Both the position numbers and the translations under genes were made by a program. Source: Cellulophaga sp. 20_2_10 (GTDB taxonomy: Bacteria; Bacteroidota; Bacteroidia; Flavobacteriales; Flavobacteriaceae). Taken from it: a stretch of DNA of 64,000 nucleotides. Below the pieces are notes generated by a model. That model saw only the letters and a program-made list of their open reading frames with translations, did not search any database and was not told where the DNA came from. The stretch lies in NCBI RefSeq assembly GCF_023476645.1, contig NZ_JAMCOJ010000013.1:30751-94750 (forward strand), given 5' to 3'. Position 1 is the stretch's first letter. Each line of letters starts with the position of its first letter. This document shows, in pieces, positions 37,086 to 43,933 of the stretch.

Positions 37086-37105
37086 TTGTTGTTAGTTTTG
37101 TTTTA

Positions 37106-37137
37106 CAAATTTACGATTCCTACCAGTTATCAACAAA
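37106..37137 (-). promoter_or_regulatory. promoter of sdhCAB
   Basis: Read on the minus strand, a -33 TTTG (37137-37134) and a -7 box TAAATTTG (37113-37106) are spaced by 20 nt, 21 nt upstream of the sdhC ATG. This is one of the best sigma-ABfr matches in the window. Confidence 0.7.
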
Positions 37138-37182
37138 CTTTGCTATGATTATGTATCGTATTTAGAATTAATTTAAAGAAAG

Positions 37183-37216
37183 TTTGAGTACCGATTCTCT
37201 TAATTACTATTTTTGA
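37183..37216 (+). promoter_or_regulatory. promoter of the RimK-like/deacylase operon
   Basis: A -33 TTTG (37183-37186) and a -7 box TATTTTTG (37209-37216) with 22-nt spacing, 34 nt before the ATG at 37251. It is back to back with the sdh promoter. Confidence 0.65.
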
Positions 37217-37250
37217 CCGATATTCATAGAAAATTATTAAGATTTAAAAA

Positions 37251-38141
37251 ATGGACATTGGATTACTTTCTGTTAGTATGGCAGTCTATTCTACACGTAG
37301 AATTGCACAAGAGGCAGAAAAGCGTGGGCATTACATTGAACTAATAGACCATACCAAATGTGCTGTTAAACTTGGTGCACAAACACCAAAGGTTTACCTT
37401 AATGAAGAGGACATTACAAATGAGTTTGATGCTATTATTCCAAGAATTGGCGCTAAAGTAACCAAACATGGTGCCGCCATAGTGTATGAATTTGAACTTA
37501 ATGGTGTTTTTACAACTGCCAAGTCTTCAAGTATCATAAAAGCGCGCAACAAAGTAAAGACACTACAAATAATGACTAGGTGTGGTGTTCCCATTCCAGA
37601 AACACTATTTTCTATCAACCCAGATAATATAGAAACTCAGCTTACATTATTAGGTGGCGCACCAGTAATAATTAAATTACAAGAAGGCACACAAGGATTA
37701 GGTGTAATCTTAGCCGATTCAAAAAAATCTGCAAAATCTATCATAGATACATTTTACAAGATGGATACTAGTATATTATTGCAGCGATTTATAAAAGAAT
37801 CTAACGGAGAAGATATCCGAATTTTTATTGTAGGCAATAAGATTGTTGCCTCTATGAAGAGAACTAGTGAAGCAGGCGAATTTAGATCCAATGTCCATAG
37901 AGGTGCATCTACCCTGGCCATAGAACCAACAGCTTACGAATCCAAAATAGCACTAAGAGCAGTAAAAGAATTAGATTTAGGTGTTGCCGGTGTAGATTTA
38001 ATACGGTCTAAAAATGGACCATTACTAATAGAGGTTAATGCATCCCCAGGCTTAGAAGGAATAGAAGATGCAACAGGAGTAAATATCGCTAAAAAAATTA
38101 TAGAATACGTAGAAGAAAATGCATTTAAAAGACGAAAATAA
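37251..38141 (+). CDS. RimK-type ATP-grasp ligase
   Basis: A 296-residue ATP-grasp protein close to ribosomal protein S6-glutamate ligase RimK: N-terminal preATP domain (residues 1-95), then IIKLQEGTQGLGVILADS, LLQRFIKESNGEDIRIFIVGNKIV, RTSEAGEFRSNVHRGA and the metal-binding LIEVNASPGLEGIE. RimK adds Glu residues to the C-terminus of S6 or makes poly-alpha-Glu. It overlaps by 23 nt a gene for an aspartoacylase-type hydrolase, so the two act together; the hydrolase could undo or trim the product. The third partner often seen, a RimB-like protease, is absent here. Confidence 0.9.
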   Translation: MDIGLLSVSMAVYSTRRIAQEAEKRGHYIELIDHTKCAVKLGAQTPKVYLNEEDITNEFDAIIPRIGAKVTKHGAAIVYEFELNGVFTTAKSSSIIKARNKVKTLQIMTRCGVPIPETLFSINPDNIETQLTLLGGAPVIIKLQEGTQGLGVILADSKKSAKSIIDTFYKMDTSILLQRFIKESNGEDIRIFIVGNKIVASMKRTSEAGEFRSNVHRGASTLAIEPTAYESKIALRAVKELDLGVAGVDLIRSKNGPLLIEVNASPGLEGIEDATGVNIAKKIIEYVEENAFKRRK

Positions 38142-39090
38142 AACCATTACTATTGGTGAAGAAAATGTGCGTCCAGGAGAAGAGAAACTGGTAAGCATAA
38201 AAATTGATAGGTTACCAACGGGTACTATTATAGATATTCCAATATACGTATTTAACTCTAAAGTCCCTGGACCAACACTGTTAGTTCAGGCTGGTCTACA
38301 TGGCGATGAAATTAACGGTATAGAAATAGTGCGTAGAATGCTAGACAAAAAGCATTTTAAAGTCACTAAAGGCTGCATAATAGCTGTTCCTATTTTAAAT
38401 ATTTTTGGTTTTATACATTTTTCCAGAGAATTACCTGATGGCAAAGATGTAAACCGCAGTTTTCCTGGTTCAAAGTTAGGCTCATTGGCTAGTAGAATTG
38501 CATATCATTTTACAAAAGAGATTTTTCCGCAGATAGATTTTGGAATCGATTTACATACAGGTGGCGGAAGCAGGTCTAACTACCCACAGGTGCGTTATAC
38601 AGCAGCTGACAAAAAGAGTGAAGAACTTGCTGCTATTTTTAATGCTCCTTTTACGTTTTCGTCTGACTTAATTCCTAAATCATTTAGAAAAACAGCGTTT
38701 AACAAAGGCATACCTACCATTGTTTATGAAGCTGGTGAAAGCATGCGTTTTAATGAATACGCTATAGAACAAGGAGTGCAGGGTGTCTTAAACACATTAC
38801 ATCATTTTGATATGTTAGCCAAAACAGATGCTCTTTCTTTAGAGAAAGAAGAAACTGTTTACCTAACAAACAGAAGATGGGTACGCGCGCCAACGGCAGG
38901 TATGTTTTTACCTAAAATTAAAAATGGAAGCGACATAAAAAAAGGAGCTGTTATTGGAATTGTTACCGATGCTTTTTCTAGACGAAGCAAAGAAATTAAA
39001 GCCCCTTTTAATGGCTGCGTTTTCTGTGTAAATCACCAAGCAGTAGTAAACCAAGGTGAAGCACTTTTTCACATAGGAGAATTGGTCTAA
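38119..39090 (+). CDS. succinylglutamate desuccinylase/aspartoacylase-family zinc hydrolase
   Basis: A 323-residue M14-like zinc deacylase. Zinc ligands are His and Glu in QAGLHGDEINGIE (near residues 57-69) and His in DLHTGGG (near 145); a biotinyl/lipoyl-like beta domain closes the protein (RAPTAGMFLPKIKNGSDIKKG). It hydrolyses an amide of an acidic amino acid. The first ATG gives a 23-nt overlap with the RimK-like gene in another frame; no later Met is close, so this start is the only good one. Its coupling to a Glu-ligase suggests it removes the tag, but this is inference. Confidence 0.9.
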   Translation: MHLKDENKTITIGEENVRPGEEKLVSIKIDRLPTGTIIDIPIYVFNSKVPGPTLLVQAGLHGDEINGIEIVRRMLDKKHFKVTKGCIIAVPILNIFGFIHFSRELPDGKDVNRSFPGSKLGSLASRIAYHFTKEIFPQIDFGIDLHTGGGSRSNYPQVRYTAADKKSEELAAIFNAPFTFSSDLIPKSFRKTAFNKGIPTIVYEAGESMRFNEYAIEQGVQGVLNTLHHFDMLAKTDALSLEKEETVYLTNRRWVRAPTAGMFLPKIKNGSDIKKGAVIGIVTDAFSRRSKEIKAPFNGCVFCVNHQAVVNQGEALFHIGELV

Positions 39091-39103
39091 TTAAGACCAA
39101 TTC
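39079..39103 (+). terminator. hairpin spanning the stop codon of the hydrolase gene
   Basis: Arms 39079-39088 and 39094-39103 (GAATTGGTCT/AGACCAATTC, 10 bp) enclose the TAA at 39088-39090. The T tract after it is weak (TTCACTTTTT). Confidence 0.6.
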
Positions 39104-39455
39104 TTCACTTTTTAGTTCCAAATCTTTAAAATATAATTTAGTTTTTGCAAACTGAATGGTTTGTTTGTTTGTCATATTCTGTGCAAAAATGAACAAAACG
39201 TGTATTTCATCGGAAAAAAGAAAAAAGTAAACTTCCTTATGCACTTGAGAAGAAAAACATCGACTTCAAAAAACAAACCAACTGGTCTTTTTAACAATTA
39301 TTCCTATTAAGAACAATTACAATTATTAACCTTCTCTTAAAGTAGTAACATAAAGACAAAATTAACTTAATATAAAGACCATAATGTATTAACAGGCTTA
39401 GCACTGTTGGATGATATTTTTGTCACGAGAAATAATAACCAACAACACTAAGAAA
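39104..39455 (+). other. 352-nt intergenic region with promoter and paired repeats
   Basis: It contains two copies of ATAAAGAC (39350-39357 and 39372-39379, 22 nt apart, about two helical turns) and, 36 nt further, an exact -7 box TATTTTTG (39415-39422). The pair is well placed as an activator site for the lipoprotein gene. I see no ORF or RNA gene in the rest. Confidence 0.5.
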
Positions 39456-41030
39456 ATGTACAAAAAATTAATACGCAAAGCATTTGTATTCTCTTTAATG
39501 GGAGCAAGTATTATTAGTTGCGATCCAGAAGATGGTATGGATGGCACAAAAGGAATAGACGGCATTGACGGAATTAACGGTCAAGACGGAAAAGATGGTG
39601 AAGACCATACTACAGAACTAACAATGTTTGAGGACAAATCTAACCTTAAACCGTTAGTTGCAATGGACCCACAGTTTAACTTTGTCGAAGCTTTTTCTTT
39701 AGTTAGCTCTAGCGACGTATTAAACTTTAATGGTTCGGATTTTAGAATTGGCGGTGGTGCAGATGGCGCCGGATTATTAAAAAACGGAGAAGGGTACGAG
39801 TATGTTGTAAACTTTGAAGATCATTTTGCTGTGGCCAGACTATCATTAGACAAAAACTTTAACATAACAGATGCAACTTACCTTTTAAACTCTAGTGTTG
39901 CAGATTTTGCACGCCAGTGTTCTGGTACCATGTGGGAAAAAGAAATTCATGGCGGATCTAAAGATTTGTTCTTATCTGCTTCTGAAGCTTTTAATTATGA
40001 TGTAAAAGCCATAGACCCATTGGTAGAGACACCAACACCTACTGCAGATTTTGGATTAGATGCATTAGGCGAATTTGCTTGGGAAAATGCAACACCTCTG
40101 CCACAAGGAGCATACGCAGGACAAACAGTTATAGTTGGTGGCGATGATGATTCTTCTGGGTCTGAAGGACAAGTTATTATGTACCACTCTACCGCTGGCG
40201 ATGCAGACTTAACAGGAGGAAAAATATACGTGTTACGTTTAAAGCAAATTTCTGATGGCACAGATGGTGTAAAAACTGCAGCTATCGATATGCAGTATGA
40301 TGAAAGCAGTTTAGATTTTCAGAAAACATACGATATAGAATTTGTAGAAATTGTTGATGGAGCAAGCCTTACTGTCGAAGAAATGGAAACTGCATGTAAT
40401 GATGTTTTAGCATCACAATTTATGCGTGTTGAAGATGTAGATTATCAAAAAGGTAGTGATGCAAACGGAAGAAATGTATTTTTTGCTGTAACGGGTCGTG
40501 GTCCTGGAAGAGGAACATATAACGATTGGGGAACAGTTTACAAATTAGAATTAGACACGAACAACCCATTAGAAGGTAAATTAACGCAGATTGTTAGCGG
40601 CAACACAGATAGCAATAATATGGATGGCAATCTAGCCCAACTACAAAGTCCAGATAACTTATGTGTTACAGAAAATTACGTCTATATACAGGAAGATCCT
40701 AATTCTTTCTCAAGAGGCCATTCAGCATATATTTACCAAGCAGATTTAAACGGGAACAACTCCAAAAAAGTAATGGAGTTAGTCGTTAGAAACGACTTAG
40801 CAAAGGATAAAACTACGGGTATAAGCGGTGAGTTTGGATCTCTAATAGATATTTCTGATAAGGTTGGTGAGCCAGGCACTTTTATGCTAGCGCTACAACC
40901 GCACTACTGGGAAAGTGATGAATTTGCTGGTGTAGACGGCGGCACACAATCTCTACAACATCCATGGTTAGGAAATATGCCTTACCTAGAAGGTTCGCAA
41001 ATTGTACTACTTAAAGGTTTACCTAGATAA
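39456..41030 (+). CDS. PhoX-like lipoprotein with collagen-like N-terminal linker
   Basis: A 524-residue lipoprotein read from the ATG at 39456 (signal peptide to SIISC, Cys about 22); an earlier ATG at 39411 precedes the -7 box and is rejected. After the Cys comes a short collagen-like run (GMDGTKGIDGIDGINGQDG). The rest looks like a beta-propeller of the DUF839/PhoX type: GRGPGRGTYNDWGTVYKLEL, LQSPDNLCVTENYVYIQEDP, then a C-terminal ending in a conserved LLKGLPR. PhoX enzymes are calcium-dependent phosphatases; whether this member is active cannot be judged. It precedes the peroxidase gene by 74 nt with a terminator between. Confidence 0.72.
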   Translation: MYKKLIRKAFVFSLMGASIISCDPEDGMDGTKGIDGIDGINGQDGKDGEDHTTELTMFEDKSNLKPLVAMDPQFNFVEAFSLVSSSDVLNFNGSDFRIGGGADGAGLLKNGEGYEYVVNFEDHFAVARLSLDKNFNITDATYLLNSSVADFARQCSGTMWEKEIHGGSKDLFLSASEAFNYDVKAIDPLVETPTPTADFGLDALGEFAWENATPLPQGAYAGQTVIVGGDDDSSGSEGQVIMYHSTAGDADLTGGKIYVLRLKQISDGTDGVKTAAIDMQYDESSLDFQKTYDIEFVEIVDGASLTVEEMETACNDVLASQFMRVEDVDYQKGSDANGRNVFFAVTGRGPGRGTYNDWGTVYKLELDTNNPLEGKLTQIVSGNTDSNNMDGNLAQLQSPDNLCVTENYVYIQEDPNSFSRGHSAYIYQADLNGNNSKKVMELVVRNDLAKDKTTGISGEFGSLIDISDKVGEPGTFMLALQPHYWESDEFAGVDGGTQSLQHPWLGNMPYLEGSQIVLLKGLPR

Positions 41031-41054
41031 ACAACAATATACTTTTATAAAAAA

Positions 41055-41078
41055 TCCCTGTAACAAATGTTACAGGGA
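41055..41078 (+). terminator. intrinsic terminator after the PhoX-like gene
   Basis: Perfect 10-bp arms (41055-41064 and 41069-41078, TCCCTGTAAC core) with a 4-nt loop and a T run. It separates the PhoX-like and peroxidase genes. Confidence 0.85.
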
Positions 41079-41104
41079 CTTTTTACTTTAAATCTACATA
41101 CCAA

Positions 41105-42928
41105 ATGTTTAAAAAAAATTTTAGAGTTTTAGTTGTATTACTCTTACTAGCAAGTTCTTGCAAAGAGAAAGAGACTTATAAAAAAACAATTTCTAAAAAC
41201 AACGTTAAATGGAAACTTGCTCAAGATTATTACCTTGAACAGATAACCACAGCAACAGATTTAGTTGATTCTTTAAAACTTTTAAAAATTGAAGACCCTA
41301 GGGCTAAACCATTATTTTTTAAACTTAGAGCCGCATTTAAAAAGGCCGAACCTTACGCTGGCGTATTAAATTCAGCCGTAACCCATAGAGCAAACGGACC
41401 AGCCTTGCCCATTTATAATGACGATAGCGGAAGAGTTGTAGCGCCAATTGGTTTGCAAAAACTAGAAGAAACTTTATTTACAGACGGAGCAACACAAAAA
41501 GATTATTTAAGAGAACTGTATTACCAAAATGGATTTTTAACAAACCTTAAAGTAAATATTAAAGAAAAAGAACTTACCCCAAAACGATTCTTTATTGGTA
41601 CACACCAGCAATTAATGCGTATTACAAGCTTAGCTTTAGCAGGTTTTGACACACCTGTAACAGGAAATAGCATTGCAGAAACAGCAATTTCACTAGAAAG
41701 CCTATATGCGGTTTACAAACTATCTTTACACCCCCTAATTACACAAGAAAATCAAAATTTAGATCAAATTTTCACTAAAAATATAAAAGAAGCACTAGTC
41801 TTTATTACTAAAAATTCTGACTTTACTACTTTTGATAGGTACACATTTATTAGAGAATACCTTAACCCAATTACAAGAAACTGGGTTAAAATTAGACAAG
41901 AAAGCGGATTATGGGATGGCAAAACAAACGCATTCCCTTATAATTTTGATGCTCCAACCTTTTTTGAAGAAGACAGTTTTAACGTAAATTTCTTTTTAGA
42001 TGTAAATGATAGAAATCCGTCTAAAGAAAAAGTTGCACTAGGAAAAAAACTATTCTTTGACAAAAAACTATCCGAAACAGGCACTATGTCTTGCGCTACT
42101 TGTCACTTACCTAGTAAAGGATATACAGACGGCTTAGCACTAAGCAAAGACAACAAAAACAACCTACAACAAAGAAACACACCTACGCTATTAAATAGCA
42201 TTTATCAAAAAGCCTTTTTCTGGGACGGAAGAGCCAATACCATAGAAAATCAAATAAGTGCTGTTTTTAAAAACGATAAAGAATTTAATACAGACGTGCA
42301 TCGTTTCTCTGGAAACATATTAAAAGACACAGCCTACATAACACTATTTAAAAACGTGTTTGGGACACTACCAAAAAGCAATAAAGAAACTGTTAGAGCT
42401 ATTTCTATATATGTTTCTACTTTAAATGGTTTTAATTCGAAATTTGATAAAGATATGCGCGGCGAAACAAGCAGTTTTACTCTTGAAGAAAAAAATGGTT
42501 TCAATTTATTTATGGGAAAAGCATTATGCGCTACATGTCATTTTATTCCGCTTACCAACGGCACTGTACCACCTTATTTTAACGAAACTGAAAAAGAAGT
42601 AATAGGAGTTCCTAAAACTAGTAAAAACAAAGAAATAGACACCGATAGAGGTTTCTACTGGGTATTTCAAGAAAGCATACACGACAAAATGTTTAAAACA
42701 CCAACGATAAGAAATATTGATTCTACTGGACCATATATGCACAACGGAATTTACAACACCCTAGAAGAAGTCATAAATTTTTACAACTTAGGGGGTGGTG
42801 CAGGGCTAGGTTTTGACCTTGAACACCAAACACTACCTTTTAATGAGTTAAACCTAACAGATAAAGAGCAAAAGTCATTAGTCGCATTTATGCACACACT
42901 AACCGACACTTCTGTTTCTAAAAATTAA
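41105..42928 (+). CDS. cytochrome c peroxidase (MauG family) with imelysin-like N-terminal domain
   Basis: A 607-residue lipoprotein (lipobox LLASSC, Cys about 19). Residues 40-290 are helical and include RAAFKKAEPYAG and APIGLQKLEETLF, resembling the imelysin/EfeM-type peptidase-like fold found in iron-uptake proteins. Residues 300-600 form a di-haem peroxidase: haem 1 CATCHLPSKGYTDGL, FFWDGRANTIENQ, haem 2 CATCHFIPL, and PTIRNIDSTGPYMHNG with the distal Met. It should reduce peroxide or oxidise a substrate in the periplasm or at the surface. The fusion suggests a link between peroxide/haem redox and metal handling. It converges on an outer-membrane protein gene with 13 nt between. Confidence 0.88.
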   Translation: MFKKNFRVLVVLLLLASSCKEKETYKKTISKNNVKWKLAQDYYLEQITTATDLVDSLKLLKIEDPRAKPLFFKLRAAFKKAEPYAGVLNSAVTHRANGPALPIYNDDSGRVVAPIGLQKLEETLFTDGATQKDYLRELYYQNGFLTNLKVNIKEKELTPKRFFIGTHQQLMRITSLALAGFDTPVTGNSIAETAISLESLYAVYKLSLHPLITQENQNLDQIFTKNIKEALVFITKNSDFTTFDRYTFIREYLNPITRNWVKIRQESGLWDGKTNAFPYNFDAPTFFEEDSFNVNFFLDVNDRNPSKEKVALGKKLFFDKKLSETGTMSCATCHLPSKGYTDGLALSKDNKNNLQQRNTPTLLNSIYQKAFFWDGRANTIENQISAVFKNDKEFNTDVHRFSGNILKDTAYITLFKNVFGTLPKSNKETVRAISIYVSTLNGFNSKFDKDMRGETSSFTLEEKNGFNLFMGKALCATCHFIPLTNGTVPPYFNETEKEVIGVPKTSKNKEIDTDRGFYWVFQESIHDKMFKTPTIRNIDSTGPYMHNGIYNTLEEVINFYNLGGGAGLGFDLEHQTLPFNELNLTDKEQKSLVAFMHTLTDTSVSKN

Positions 42929-42955
42929 AGCAAAAACACTCCTACTTTTTTGCTT
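42927..42955. terminator. bidirectional terminator over convergent stop codons
   Basis: Arms 42927-42936 and 42946-42955 (AAAGCAAAAA/TTTTTGCTTT) with a 9-nt loop overlap the ends of both the peroxidase gene (+) and the next gene (-). Confidence 0.65.
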
Positions 42956-43790
42956 TAGCTTTTTTGTTTAAGTTAATATAACCTCCAAAAACAATATTCC
43001 ATTGAGAAAAAGCAAAGCTTTGTTTTCCTCTATCAGAATCATTTGGTGAAGTAGTAATACTGGGCAAGTTTATATAGCCACCTTTTAACTCAGACTGAAT
43101 AAAAAATACATCGAAAAAAGTAAGATTTAATCCTCCCGTAGCACCAAGCCCATAACCGGATAAATGAAACTCATCATTTCTTCCTCTATTTAAAAAGTTA
43201 GAATTCGTTTTAGGTATTACTACACCGGCATTAACACCAACCAACATGTTTAGGTCTACGATATCACCCAACCGTGCTATGCGGTCGTTTCTTCTTAAAG
43301 CTACATTTACATAGTTTAGGCCATCTGTGTGTTCAAAACTTAAAAAACTTTCGCTATCTATCACAATATCATCATTATTATAAACACCGTCATAAGCAGT
43401 TCCCGTATTCTCTATATAACCAGATATTTTAACTGTCTGCAAATTATTTACAACATACTTCATATGGTCTGTACCAATAGAAACATCCCAATGGTCATCT
43501 AAAAAATATCCTACTCTAAAATTAAACTGAGGAATGGTTAACCTACTTGGATTTAAGTGTTTTCCAACTTTCCAATCCAAATCTGTATCCTTGGCCTTTA
43601 CATTTTTTAATGTAAAATTATGATCACCTCCTTTAAACTCTATATTCGATGACGAATAGCTTGCTTTATTCCAGCCCCAATAAAAATAAAGTTTTCCTTT
43701 TTTAGAACCTGAGTTACTATTTATAGCCTCTTGGCCAAAACCAACTCCAACTACACTTATCAAAAAGAATAGCGAAAAAAATATACGCAT
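42942..43790 (-). CDS. outer-membrane beta-barrel protein, hypothetical
   Basis: A 282-residue exported protein: signal peptide (FFLISVVGVGFG) and a mature part of alternating aromatic beta strands (GKLYFYWGWNKASYS; NFRVGYFLDDHWDVSIGTDHMKY; SQWNIVFGGYINLN), ending in a Lys-rich tail (KKAKAKK). Such text is characteristic of small barrels of 8-12 strands in Bacteroidota, but I cannot assign a family or substrate. It has no close operon partner; the upstream gene on the same strand ends in its own terminator. Confidence 0.8.
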   Translation of the reverse strand: MRIFFSLFFLISVVGVGFGQEAINSNSGSKKGKLYFYWGWNKASYSSSNIEFKGGDHNFTLKNVKAKDTDLDWKVGKHLNPSRLTIPQFNFRVGYFLDDHWDVSIGTDHMKYVVNNLQTVKISGYIENTGTAYDGVYNNDDIVIDSESFLSFEHTDGLNYVNVALRRNDRIARLGDIVDLNMLVGVNAGVVIPKTNSNFLNRGRNDEFHLSGYGLGATGGLNLTFFDVFFIQSELKGGYINLPSITTSPNDSDRGKQSFAFSQWNIVFGGYINLNKKAKAKK

Positions 43791-43886
43791 TTAACTAAGT
43801 AAAAAATTAATAAAAATAAAGAGATACAAAATTAAGGCTTTAAAAAATTACTAGACATACTTTCTATTCATTTTAACATTAAAAAA

Positions 43887-43914
43887 AAGGGCCAGAACAG
43901 TTGTTCTGGCCCTT
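43887..43914 (-). terminator. intrinsic terminator after the Asp-box protein gene
   Basis: Perfect 12-bp arms (43887-43898 and 43903-43914, core GGGCCAGAAC) with a 4-nt loop; on the minus strand it is followed by a long T run. Strongest G+C stem in the window. Confidence 0.9.
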
Positions 43915-43933
43915 AAAAAAACTGTTTACTATT

